This document shows, piece by piece, positions 8,072-16,618 of a stretch of 64,000 bases of DNA (position 1 is the first letter of the stretch; each line of letters starts with the position of its first letter). The DNA comes from Lachnospiraceae bacterium. GTDB lineage: Bacteria; Bacillota; Clostridia; Lachnospirales; Lachnospiraceae. The stretch covers positions 1 to 64,000 of the forward strand of contig JAAWEK010000002.1 of NCBI GenBank assembly GCA_022794265.1, read 5' to 3'. A program made the translations under genes and the position numbers. The notes under the pieces were generated by a model. It was not told where the DNA came from. It was given only the letters and a program-made list of their open reading frames with translations, and made no database searches.

Positions 8072-9403
8072 ATGGAATTTATTACAGGAGTAAACAGAAA
8101 AGAAACATTTGAAATCAGTGAACTCATAAGCGGCGGTCAGGAAGGAAAGACCGTTAAGGTGAACGGTGCGGTTCATACCATCCGGAATATGGGAGATGTG
8201 GCGTTTGTGGTACTGAGGAAGCGGGAAGGCTTGCTGCAGTGTGTATATGAAGCGGGAGTAACGGGATTCGATTTAAAAATGCTAAAAGAGAATGCAGCGG
8301 TTGAAGTAAAAGGAGAAGTAAACCGGGAAGAACGGGCGCCGGGAGGAATTGAAATACGTCTGAAAGAGATAAAAGTTTTGACGGAGCCGGCGGAGTCTAT
8401 GCCCATTCCCATCTGTAAATGGAAGCTTACTTCCAATCTGGAAACCATACTGGATTTACGTCCGGTTACTCTGAGAAATATCAGGGAACGGGCAAAGTTT
8501 AAAATTCAGGAGGGAATCATCCGGGGATTCCGGGATTTCCTTTACGGAGAAGGTTTTACCGAAATCCATACGCCGAAGATTGTATCCAGGGGCGCGGAAG
8601 GCGGCGCCAATATTTTTAAGCTGGATTATTTTGGAAAAAAGGCGGAGCTGGCCCAAAGTCCCCAGTTTTATAAGCAGACCATGGTAGGCGTTTATGACAG
8701 GGTCTATGAGGCAGCACCGGTATTTCGTGCGGAAAAGCACAATACCAAGAGACATCTCAACGAATATACCAGTCTGGATTTTGAAATGGGATATATTGAT
8801 GGTTTTGAAGATGTCATGGCAATGGAAACCGGTATGTTGCAGTATGTTATGAAGCTTTTGGAAACCCAATATGCCAAAGAATTAAAAATTCTGAACCTCA
8901 CATTGCCGAAAACCGAGAAAATACCATTTATCCGGTTTGATGAAGCTAAACAAAAGGTTTCCGAAAAATATAACCGGCCGGTTCGAAATCCGTATGACCT
9001 GGAACCGGAAGAAGAGCAGTTAATCAGCCGGTACTTTAAGGAAGAATATGATGCGGATTTTGTATTTATTACCCACTATCCGTCAAAAAAGAGACCGTTT
9101 TATGCCATGGATGATCCGGCGGATTCCGCTTATACCTTAAGTTTTGACCTATTGTTCCGGGGAATCGAGATAACAACCGGCGGACAAAGAATTCATGATT
9201 ATGAAATGTTAAGAGAGAAGATAAAAGCAAGAGGAATGAGTGAAGAGGGCATGGAGCATTATCTGATGATATTTAAACACGGTATGCCGCCTCACGGAGG
9301 ACTGGGAATTGGGCTGGAACGGCTGACCATGAAACTGGTAGGAGAAGACAATGTCCGGGAAACCACCCTCTTCCCAAGAGACCTTTCAAGGTTAGAACCA
9401 TAG
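8072..9403 (+). CDS. aspS: Aspartyl-tRNA synthetase, archaeal-type, probably non-discriminating
   Basis: 443 residues, the size of archaeal/eukaryal-type AspRS rather than the roughly 590-residue bacterial form; the bacterial GAD insertion is absent. An OB-fold anticodon-binding domain (about 20-110) precedes the class II core with motif 2 (FRAEKHNTKRHLNEYTSLDF) and motif 3 (GLGIGLERLTM). It charges tRNA(Asp), and in the non-discriminating form also misacylates tRNA(Asn) with Asp for GatCAB to amidate. The operon with gatC, gatA and gatB and the T-box leader strongly support the latter role. The start has AAGGAG upstream. Odd feature: two degenerate copies of the last codons of this gene lie downstream (9432-9521). 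Confidence 0.9.
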   Translation: MEFITGVNRKETFEISELISGGQEGKTVKVNGAVHTIRNMGDVAFVVLRKREGLLQCVYEAGVTGFDLKMLKENAAVEVKGEVNREERAPGGIEIRLKEIKVLTEPAESMPIPICKWKLTSNLETILDLRPVTLRNIRERAKFKIQEGIIRGFRDFLYGEGFTEIHTPKIVSRGAEGGANIFKLDYFGKKAELAQSPQFYKQTMVGVYDRVYEAAPVFRAEKHNTKRHLNEYTSLDFEMGYIDGFEDVMAMETGMLQYVMKLLETQYAKELKILNLTLPKTEKIPFIRFDEAKQKVSEKYNRPVRNPYDLEPEEEQLISRYFKEEYDADFVFITHYPSKKRPFYAMDDPADSAYTLSFDLLFRGIEITTGGQRIHDYEMLREKIKARGMSEEGMEHYLMIFKHGMPPHGGLGIGLERLTMKLVGEDNVRETTLFPRDLSRLEP

Positions 9404-9435
9404 AAAAGATGAAGGCAGAGAACTTGAAAGGTCTC
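9378..9435 (+). repeat. 13-bp perfect inverted repeat across the aspS stop codon
   Basis: GAGACCTTTCAAG at 9378-9390, inside the aspS coding end, is exactly complementary to CTTGAAAGGTCTC at 9423-9435. The 32-base loop contains the stop codon. No T-tract follows, so it is not a standard terminator; an RNA processing or stability hairpin is possible. Confidence 0.75.
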
Positions 9436-9521
9436 TTGAGATTCTATCAAGACTGGAGCCATAAAAAGTCAAAACATAGTTTGATAAATCTCTTGAGACT
9501 ATTTCAAGACTGGAGCCATAG
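9432..9521 (+). repeat. Two degenerate copies of the aspS 3' end
   Basis: Two stretches about 57 bases apart (9432-9463 and 9489-9521) read, in one frame, Ser-Leu-Glu-x-x-Ser-Arg-Leu-Glu-Pro-stop, which matches the aspS C-terminus Leu-Ser-Arg-Leu-Glu-Pro-stop. They share TCTTGA...TCAAGACTGGAGCCATA, and TCTTGA/TCAAGA in each forms a small inverted repeat. They fill most of the 156-base aspS-gatC gap. Confidence 0.75.
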
Positions 9522-9559
9522 AAAATTTTAATGTATTAAATTTTGAAAGGAGATTTTAA

Positions 9560-9853
9560 ATGGAGCATATTATTTCGGACGATACCATTGATTATGTGGG
9601 TATTCTGGCTAAACTGGAACTTTCTCCCGAAGAGAAGCAGCAGGCCAAGAAAGATATGGGAAGAATGCTGGATTATATTGATAAATTAAACGAACTGGAT
9701 ACGGAAGACGTGGAACCCATGTCCCATGTTTTTTCATCTGTCAATGTATTCCGGGAGGATATAGTGACAAACAGCGATGAACATGAAAAGATGCTTGCCA
9801 ATGCACCGGCTGTGAAAGACGGCAGTTTTAAGGTGCCGAAAACGGTACAGTAA
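9560..9853 (+). CDS. gatC: Asp-tRNA(Asn)/Glu-tRNA(Gln) amidotransferase subunit C
   Basis: 97 residues, normal length for GatC. The N-terminal segment ([19 protein letters not shown]) and the C-terminal part with VEPMSHVF and LREDIV-like residues are family hallmarks. GatC wraps around the GatA-GatB interface and stabilises the complex. It has an AAAGGAG ribosome binding site and lies 26 bases before gatA in the T-box operon. Confidence 0.92.
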   Translation: MEHIISDDTIDYVGILAKLELSPEEKQQAKKDMGRMLDYIDKLNELDTEDVEPMSHVFSSVNVFREDIVTNSDEHEKMLANAPAVKDGSFKVPKTVQ

Positions 9854-9879
9854 AAACAGATAAAGGAAGGAATTATCAT

Positions 9880-11328
9880 ATGGGTTTGATGGATTTAACG
9901 GCCGTTGAGCTGGGAAAAAAGATTAAGGCTCATGAAGTCAGTGTGATTGAGGCGGTCATGGAAGCAATTGCGGCGATTGAGGAAAAAGACGGTATGCTGG
10001 GCTGTTTTGTAACCGTGGCAAAAGAACAGGCGCTGGAGAGGGCAAAAACAGTTCAGCGGCAGATTGATGAAGGAATATTAACGGGACCTCTGGCAGGGGT
10101 ACCGGTGGCGGTTAAAGATAATATGTGTACAGAAGGGATCAGAACCACCTGCAGTTCAAAAATACTGGAAAATTTTGTTCCGGGTTATACGGCGGAGGCG
10201 GTTGCAAAACTGGAAGCAGCGGGAGCTGTTATTCTGGGAAAGACCAATATGGATGAATTTGCCATGGGAAGTACCACAGAGACTTCTGCATTCGGAGTGA
10301 CCAGAAACCCCTGGAATCCGCAACATGTTCCGGGTGGATCTTCCGGCGGTTCCTGTGCGGCGGTGGCGGCAGGAGAATGTTCCTTTGCGCTGGGATCGGA
10401 TACCGGCGGATCTATCCGGCAGCCCAGCTCGTTCTGTGGTGTGACCGGAATAAAACCTACGTATGGTACGGTATCCAGATACGGACTGATTGCTTACGGG
10501 TCTTCTCTGGACCAGATTGGACCAGTTGCAAAAGATGTAACGGACTGCGCCGTAATCATGGAAACCATTGCAGGACATGATACCAAGGATAGCACCTCGA
10601 TACCAAGAGATTCCTATGATTTTGTGTCTGCATTGGAGGATGATGTGAAGGGCATGAGAATCGGACTTCCGAGAGATTATTTTTCGGAGGGGCTGGATGA
10701 AGAAGTAAAGACAGCCGTATATAAGGCGGCAGAAACTCTTAGGGAAAAGGGTGCAGTTGTAGAGGAGTTTGACCTGGGACTGGTGGACTATGCCATTCCC
10801 GCCTATTATGTCATTGCTTCTGCAGAAGCCAGTTCCAATCTGGAGAGGTTTGATGGCGTAAAGTACGGACACCGGGCGAAGGAACCGGAAGGACTTCATA
10901 ATATGTATAAAATGACCAGAAGTGAAGGTTTCGGCCCGGAAGTAAAACGAAGAATTATGCTGGGTTCTTTTGTATTGAGCAGCGGATATTACGATGCATA
11001 TTATTTAAAAGCTCTTCGGACAAAAGCATTGATAAAGAAGGAATTTGATAAAGCATTTGAAACATATGACATAATTCTCGGACCGACGGCGCCCACAACG
11101 GCGCCGAAACTGGGAGAGAGTCTGTCGGACCCTTTAAAAATGTATCTGGGGGATATATATACCATTTCCGTCAACCTTGCAGGATTACCAGGGATATCCT
11201 TACCATGCGGAACGGATTCCAGGGGCCTGCCCATCGGATTGCAGCTGATTGGAGACTGTTTTAAAGAAAATAATATTATCCGGGCCGCATATGCTTATGA
11301 ATGCAGCAGGAAAGAACAGGAGGGTTAA
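9880..11328 (+). CDS. gatA: Asp-tRNA(Asn)/Glu-tRNA(Gln) amidotransferase subunit A
   Basis: 482 residues of the amidase-signature family. The catalytic Lys is in VAVKDNMC (about residue 78), the cis-Ser in GGSSGGS and the nucleophile Ser in GSDTGGSIRQPSS. It hydrolyses glutamine and channels ammonia to GatB for amidation of mischarged tRNA. The ribosome binding site is AAGGAAGG. gatB starts one base after the stop codon, indicating tight coupling. Confidence 0.95.
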   Translation: MGLMDLTAVELGKKIKAHEVSVIEAVMEAIAAIEEKDGMLGCFVTVAKEQALERAKTVQRQIDEGILTGPLAGVPVAVKDNMCTEGIRTTCSSKILENFVPGYTAEAVAKLEAAGAVILGKTNMDEFAMGSTTETSAFGVTRNPWNPQHVPGGSSGGSCAAVAAGECSFALGSDTGGSIRQPSSFCGVTGIKPTYGTVSRYGLIAYGSSLDQIGPVAKDVTDCAVIMETIAGHDTKDSTSIPRDSYDFVSALEDDVKGMRIGLPRDYFSEGLDEEVKTAVYKAAETLREKGAVVEEFDLGLVDYAIPAYYVIASAEASSNLERFDGVKYGHRAKEPEGLHNMYKMTRSEGFGPEVKRRIMLGSFVLSSGYYDAYYLKALRTKALIKKEFDKAFETYDIILGPTAPTTAPKLGESLSDPLKMYLGDIYTISVNLAGLPGISLPCGTDSRGLPIGLQLIGDCFKENNIIRAAYAYECSRKEQEG

Positions 11329-11329
11329 A

Positions 11330-12763
11330 ATGGCACAGTATGAAACAGTAATCGGACTGGAAGTTCATGTAGAATTAGCAACCAAAACAAAGATATTCTG
11401 CGGCTGTTCCACAGAATTCGGCGGAGCACCCAATACCCATACCTGTCCGGTCTGCACAGGTATGCCGGGTTCCCTTCCGGTATTAAATAAACAGGTGGTG
11501 GAGTATGCCATGGCTGTGGGACTTGCCACCAACTGCACCATAACACAGTACTGTAAATTTGACCGAAAAAATTATTTTTATCCCGATAATCCCCAGAACT
11601 ACCAGATATCCCAGCTTTATCTGCCAATTTGCAGGAATGGGAAAGTAGAAATCAATACGGGAAACAGTAAAAAATTCATCGGTATCCATGAAATTCATAT
11701 GGAAGAGGATGCGGGAAAACTGATTCATGACGAATGGGAAGATTGTTCCCTGGTGGATTATAACCGTTCCGGCGTACCGCTGATTGAAATTGTATCGGAA
11801 CCGGATATGAGATCTGCAGAAGAAGTTATTGCCTATCTGGAAAAGCTGCGGCTGATTATTCAATATCTGGGGGCCTCCGACTGTAAACTAAATGAAGGAT
11901 CCATGAGAGCGGATGTAAACCTGTCCGTAAGGGAAGCAGGAACGGAAAAGCTGGGAACCCGTACGGAAATGAAAAACTTAAATTCTTTTAAGGCAATTGC
12001 CAGAGCCATAGAAAATGAGAGGGAGCGGCAGATTGAACTGATTGAAGAGGGCAAAACCGTGGTACAGGAAACCAGACGATGGGATGATAATAAGGAATAT
12101 TCCTATGCCATGCGTTCAAAGGAAGATGCAAAAGATTACCGTTATTTTCCGGATCCGGATCTGGTACCGATTCAGATTAGCGACCAGTGGATAGATCAGG
12201 TGAGAAGCAGGCAGCCGGAATTCCGGGACGAAAAAAAGGAAAGATATGTCAGAGAATATTGTATTCCGGAATACGATGCAGATATAATCACTGCTTCCAA
12301 AAAAATGGCGGATTTGTTTGAAGCCTCCGTAACGCTGGGAGGAAATGCCAAGAAGGTAAGCAATTACCTGATGGGTGAGACCATGCGTCTGCTGAAGGAA
12401 CATGAAATGGAGCCGGAGGATATAGGCTTTTCTCCGGAAAACCTTACGAAATTAATCGGACTTATCGATGGGGGAACCATTAACAGTTCTGTTGCAAAAG
12501 AGGTCTTTGAAAAAATCTTTCTGGAAGACATTGATCCGGAACATTATGTGGAAGAACATGGTCTGAAGATGAATAACGATGAAGGCGGACTACGGACTGT
12601 TATTGAGGAAGTGATTGCAGGCAATCCCCAGTCCGTGGCAGATTTCCGGAACGGGAAGGAAAAAGCCATGGGATTTCTGGTGGGTCAGACCATGAAAGCA
12701 ACCGGAGGAAAGGCAAATCCGGGAATGGTTAATAAGATTTTACGGGAATTACTAAATAAATAA
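11330..12763 (+). CDS. gatB: Asp-tRNA(Asn)/Glu-tRNA(Gln) amidotransferase subunit B
   Basis: 477 residues. The N-terminal signature YETVIGLEVHVEL and the Cys cluster CGCSTEFGGAP...CPVC (zinc site) are typical, followed by the kinase-like catalytic core and the C-terminal helical YqeY-like tail. GatB activates the carboxylate of Asp/Glu on tRNA with ATP and transfers ammonia. An open frame extends upstream into gatA, but ATG 11330 has AGGAGG immediately upstream and matches the family N-terminus. Last gene of the T-box operon; no clear terminator follows. Confidence 0.95.
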   Translation: MAQYETVIGLEVHVELATKTKIFCGCSTEFGGAPNTHTCPVCTGMPGSLPVLNKQVVEYAMAVGLATNCTITQYCKFDRKNYFYPDNPQNYQISQLYLPICRNGKVEINTGNSKKFIGIHEIHMEEDAGKLIHDEWEDCSLVDYNRSGVPLIEIVSEPDMRSAEEVIAYLEKLRLIIQYLGASDCKLNEGSMRADVNLSVREAGTEKLGTRTEMKNLNSFKAIARAIENERERQIELIEEGKTVVQETRRWDDNKEYSYAMRSKEDAKDYRYFPDPDLVPIQISDQWIDQVRSRQPEFRDEKKERYVREYCIPEYDADIITASKKMADLFEASVTLGGNAKKVSNYLMGETMRLLKEHEMEPEDIGFSPENLTKLIGLIDGGTINSSVAKEVFEKIFLEDIDPEHYVEEHGLKMNNDEGGLRTVIEEVIAGNPQSVADFRNGKEKAMGFLVGQTMKATGGKANPGMVNKILRELLNK

Positions 12764-12784
12764 TTATATTTAATAAAATTTGAT

Positions 12785-12813
12785 TTGATTTTGCAAATAC
12801 CTTGTATTATAAT
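12785..12813 (+). promoter_or_regulatory. Sigma-A promoter upstream of purC
   Basis: TTGATT at 12785-12790, 17-base spacer, TATAAT at 12808-12813. The leader to purC is only about 45 bases, too short for a purine riboswitch, and none of its conserved motifs is present. Confidence 0.7.
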
Positions 12814-12864
12814 TTACGGTGTAAAATGATAATTTAATTTCAAGGTAAAGGACAGGTGGAATCA

Positions 12865-13569
12865 ATGAAGAAGTTAGAACTACTCTATGAAGGAAAAGCA
12901 AAAAAGGTTTGGACAACGGAAGATGAAGATGTGTTAATCGTTGATTACAAAGATGATGCAACTGCATTTAACGGTGAGAAAAAGGGAACGATTGTCGGAA
13001 AAGGCGTTGTTAATAACCGAATGACAAACCATGTATTTAAGATTCTGGAAACCAAGGGAGTACCGACTCATCTGGTAGAAGAATTAAGCGACAGGGAAAC
13101 CGCCGTGAAAAAGGTTGAAATCGTACCTTTGGAAGTAATCATCCGTAATGTTGCAGCCGGAAGCTTTTCAAAGAAACTAGGCATAGAAGAAGGCAGGAAG
13201 CTGCTGGAGCCTACACTGGAGTTCAGCTACAAAGATGATGCCCTTGGAGATCCGATGATTAATGATTATTATGCAATCGGTATCGGTGCGGCTACCCGTG
13301 ATGAAATCGATAAGATTACCAAATATGCCTTTAAGGTAAATGAGGTATTAAAAGAGTATTTCTTAGGTGCCGGCATGGAACTGATAGATTTTAAGATTGA
13401 ATTCGGAAGATATCATGGAGATATTATTCTGGCAGATGAGATTTCACCTGATACATGCAGATTATGGGATGTAAATACCCATGAGAAGCTGGATAAAGAC
13501 AGATTCAGAAGAGATTTGGGAAATGTGGAAGAGGCATATAATGAAGTCTTTAAGCGTTTAGGTTTATAG
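12865..13569 (+). CDS. purC: Phosphoribosylaminoimidazole-succinocarboxamide synthase
   Basis: 234 residues, the standard length. [10 protein letters not shown] at the N-terminus binds nucleotide, IIRNVAAGS and DFKIEFGR are core motifs, and [12 protein letters not shown] is the family signature. It joins CAIR and aspartate in step 8 of de novo purine synthesis. ATG 12865 follows AGGTGG; a GTG at 12856 in frame is less likely. First gene of a purine cluster, 35 bases before purF. Confidence 0.95.
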   Translation: MKKLELLYEGKAKKVWTTEDEDVLIVDYKDDATAFNGEKKGTIVGKGVVNNRMTNHVFKILETKGVPTHLVEELSDRETAVKKVEIVPLEVIIRNVAAGSFSKKLGIEEGRKLLEPTLEFSYKDDALGDPMINDYYAIGIGAATRDEIDKITKYAFKVNEVLKEYFLGAGMELIDFKIEFGRYHGDIILADEISPDTCRLWDVNTHEKLDKDRFRRDLGNVEEAYNEVFKRLGL

Positions 13570-13604
13570 ATCATATAGTAATTGCCTCTGCATGGAGGAT
13601 TAAT

Positions 13605-15053
13605 ATGAATGAAATTCACGCTCAGCAAGAGTATGACAGAGATGACGGCTTGCATGAAGAATGCGGTGTATTCGGAATGTATGACCTGGATGGGAATGAT
13701 GTAGCCAGCTCTATATACTATGGACTGTTTGCACTGCAGCATCGGGGACAGGAAAGCTGCGGTATTGCCGTCAGCGATACGGAAGGTCCCAAAGGTGCGG
13801 CAAAAGTTCATAAAGGAATGGGACTGGTAAACGACGTATTTACACCGGAAATACTGGATTCCCTAAAGGGAAATATCGGTGTGGGACATACCAGATATTC
13901 CACGGCAGGCAGTAGTACCAGAGAAAATGCACAGCCCCTGCTGTTAAATTATGTAAAAGGTATTTTGGGACTGGCTCACAATGGTAATCTTATCAATGCG
14001 GCAGAGTTGAGAAAAGAACTGGAATATACCGGGGCTATTTTTCAGACTACCATTGATTCCGAAGTCATCGCCTATCATATTGCCAGAGCAAGAATTCAGA
14101 CATCCTCGGTGGAAGAGGCTGTAATGGCGGCAATGGATAAGATAAAGGGAGCCTATTCCCTGATTGTTATGAGTCCGAGAAAATTAATCGGAGCCAGAGA
14201 CCCTTACGGTTTTAAACCGCTCTGTATCGGCAGACGGGAGAATGCATATATCCTGGCATCGGAAACCTGTGCTCTGGATACCGTTGGGGCGGACTTTGTC
14301 AGGGATGTGGAACCGGGAGAAGTGGTTACCATCTGTGAACAGGGTATCCGTTCTGATAAGAGCAGGTGCCTGCCAAAGGAAAGGGAAGCCAGATGTATCT
14401 TTGAATATATTTATTTTTCACGGCCGGACAGTATAATCGACGGCATATCTGTGTATCATTCCAGAATTCTGGCCGGAAAATTTCTGGCGATGGATCATCC
14501 GGTGGATGCGGATCTGGTGGTGGGCGTACCGGAATCTGGAAATGCTGCAGCTTTGGGATTTTCGCTGCAGTCGGGAATTCCTTATGGAACCGCATTTGTG
14601 AAAAATGGTTATGTCGGAAGAACTTTTATTAAACCAAAGCAGAGCAGCCGGGAATCCAGCGTACGCGTGAAATTGAATGTTCTGACAGAAGCAGTGAAAG
14701 GGAAACGGGTGGTTATGATTGATGATTCCATCGTCAGGGGAACCACATCAGACCGTATTGTGAGTATGTTGAAAAACGCCGGCGCAAAAGAGGTTCATGT
14801 GAGAGTCAGTTCACCACCATTTTTGCATGAATGTTATTTTGGTACGGATATACCTTCCAAAGACCAGTTGATTGCAAATCACAGAACGGTGGAGGATATT
14901 CGTAAAATAATAGGGGCCGATTCCTTAGGATATCTGGAATTTCACCGTTTATCCGAAATGGTAAACGGACTTCCCATCTGTACCGGATGTTTTAACGGAA
15001 ACTATCCGATGGATCCGCCGGATGGGGATATCCGTGGTGAATATGAAAAGTAA
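13605..15053 (+). CDS. purF: Amidophosphoribosyltransferase
   Basis: 482 residues, Bacillus-type with a propeptide. Cys20 in EECGVFGMYD would become the N-terminal nucleophile after processing. The glutamine site HTRYSTAGS and the NGN motif (AHNGNLINA) are intact, as is the PRPP loop VVMIDDSIVRGTT. Four Cys at positions expected for the 4Fe-4S cluster are present (in ARCIFEY, LHECYF and CTGC). It catalyses the committed step, PRPP plus glutamine to phosphoribosylamine. The ribosome binding site is GGAGG. Compare the damaged paralogue at 16619. Confidence 0.95.
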   Translation: MNEIHAQQEYDRDDGLHEECGVFGMYDLDGNDVASSIYYGLFALQHRGQESCGIAVSDTEGPKGAAKVHKGMGLVNDVFTPEILDSLKGNIGVGHTRYSTAGSSTRENAQPLLLNYVKGILGLAHNGNLINAAELRKELEYTGAIFQTTIDSEVIAYHIARARIQTSSVEEAVMAAMDKIKGAYSLIVMSPRKLIGARDPYGFKPLCIGRRENAYILASETCALDTVGADFVRDVEPGEVVTICEQGIRSDKSRCLPKEREARCIFEYIYFSRPDSIIDGISVYHSRILAGKFLAMDHPVDADLVVGVPESGNAAALGFSLQSGIPYGTAFVKNGYVGRTFIKPKQSSRESSVRVKLNVLTEAVKGKRVVMIDDSIVRGTTSDRIVSMLKNAGAKEVHVRVSSPPFLHECYFGTDIPSKDQLIANHRTVEDIRKIIGADSLGYLEFHRLSEMVNGLPICTGCFNGNYPMDPPDGDIRGEYEK

Positions 15054-15094
15054 TGAAGAAAATGAAATATACGATGAGGTAGAAACTGAGAATG

Positions 15095-15119
15095 CCATGG
15101 GAACATAATGTGCCCATGA
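15095..15119 (+). other. Small hairpin between purF and purB
   Basis: CATGGG (15096-15101) pairs with CCCATG (15113-15118) with inner ACAT/ATGT pairing. There is no T-tract. It may be a processing or stability element; role unknown. Confidence 0.4.
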
Positions 15120-15163
15120 CATTGTCGTTTAGAAAAGATAGTAAGTAAAAGGAGAGAGACAGA

Positions 15164-16594
15164 ATGTACGATAAGTATCAAAGCCCGCTTTCAGAGCGAT
15201 ATGCCAGTAAGGAAATGCAGTATATTTTTTCGCCGGATATGAAATTTAAGACCTGGAGAAGATTATGGATCGCCCTTGCGGAAACGGAACAGGAGCTGGG
15301 GCTGAATATAACGGACGAACAGATTGCGGAACTGAAGGAGCATGCAGAGGATATTAACTATGAGGTGGCTAAGGAAAGAGAAGCTTTGGTCAGACATGAC
15401 GTTATGTCCCATGTATATGCTTACGGAGTACAGTGTCCGAAGGCAAAGGGAATTATCCATCTGGGAGCCACATCCTGTTATGTGGGGGACAATACGGATA
15501 TCATCATTATGACGGAAGCGTTGAAACTGGTTCGGAAGAAATTGCTGAATGTACTTGCGGAACTGGCAGAATTTGCGGATACTTATAAAGCTCAGCCGAC
15601 ACTGGCATTTACCCATTTTCAGCCGGCACAGCCGACAACGGTTGGAAAACGCGGGGCTCTCTGGATGATGGAACTGAAACTGGATCTGGATGATTTGGAT
15701 TACGTGATTGACAGTATGAGTCTGCTGGGCTGCAAAGGTACCACCGGAACCCAGGCGAGTTTTCTGGAGCTGTTTGAAGGAGATCAGGATAAGATTCGGC
15801 AGATTGATGGAAAGATTGCCGCAAAAATGGGATTTGAAAAATGCCAGCCGGTATCCGGCCAGACCTATTCCAGAAAAGTGGATACCAGGGTATTAAATGT
15901 CCTGGCAGGAATTGCGGCAAGCGCCCATAAATTTTCCAACGATATCCGTCTGCTCCAGCATTTGAAGGAAGTGGAAGAACCATTTGAAAAGAATCAGATT
16001 GGTTCCTCTGCCATGGCATATAAGAGAAATCCTATGCGAAGCGAGAGAATTGCTTCTCTGGCCAATTATGTAATGGTAGACGCACTGAATCCTGCTATCA
16101 CCTCTGCAACCCAGTGGTTTGAACGTACGCTGGATGACTCCGCTAATAAGAGACTGAGTGTACCGGAGGCATTTCTGGCGGTGGATGGAATCTTAGACCT
16201 GTATCTAAATGTGGTAGACGGTCTGGTGGTATATCCGAAAGTGATTGAAAAACGTCTGATGGCGGAACTTCCGTTTATGGCAACCGAAAATATTATGATG
16301 GATGCGGTAAAAGCAGGAGGCGACAGACAGGAATTGCATGAAGAAATCAGAAAATTATCCATGATAGCCGGGAAGAACGTAAAACAGGAGGGACTGGACA
16401 ATAATCTTCTGGAGCTGATTGCAGAAAATCCGAAGTTTGGCATGAGTCTGGAGGAACTGAAGAAGTCTATGGATCCGGCCCGTTATGTGGGTCGTTCCAA
16501 AGAGCAGGTAGAAGAATTCTTAGCGGAAGTGATTCAGCCGATTCTGGAACAGAATCAGGATTTATTAGGATTGACGGCAACGATTAACGTATAA
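15164..16594 (+). CDS. purB: Adenylosuccinate lyase
   Basis: 476 residues of the fumarase/aspartase superfamily. The signature loop SSAMAYKRNPMRSE with the catalytic Ser is at about 287-300, and HLGATS plus THFQPAQPTT are the other conserved regions. It releases fumarate from SAICAR and from adenylosuccinate in purine synthesis. It has an AAGGAGAG ribosome binding site and is followed after 24 bases by the PurF-like gene, clearly in the same operon. Confidence 0.95.
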   Translation: MYDKYQSPLSERYASKEMQYIFSPDMKFKTWRRLWIALAETEQELGLNITDEQIAELKEHAEDINYEVAKEREALVRHDVMSHVYAYGVQCPKAKGIIHLGATSCYVGDNTDIIIMTEALKLVRKKLLNVLAELAEFADTYKAQPTLAFTHFQPAQPTTVGKRGALWMMELKLDLDDLDYVIDSMSLLGCKGTTGTQASFLELFEGDQDKIRQIDGKIAAKMGFEKCQPVSGQTYSRKVDTRVLNVLAGIAASAHKFSNDIRLLQHLKEVEEPFEKNQIGSSAMAYKRNPMRSERIASLANYVMVDALNPAITSATQWFERTLDDSANKRLSVPEAFLAVDGILDLYLNVVDGLVVYPKVIEKRLMAELPFMATENIMMDAVKAGGDRQELHEEIRKLSMIAGKNVKQEGLDNNLLELIAENPKFGMSLEELKKSMDPARYVGRSKEQVEEFLAEVIQPILEQNQDLLGLTATINV

Positions 16595-16618
16595 TTTGAG
16601 TGGAAAGGACAAAAAAAC

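Noticed and set aside
10156-10899. 247-codon open frame on the minus strand within gatA
   Set aside because: Antisense to a conserved amidase sequence and lacking start signals.
12764-12864. Purine riboswitch upstream of purC
   Set aside because: The leader after the predicted promoter is about 45 bases and lacks the conserved purine-aptamer loops.
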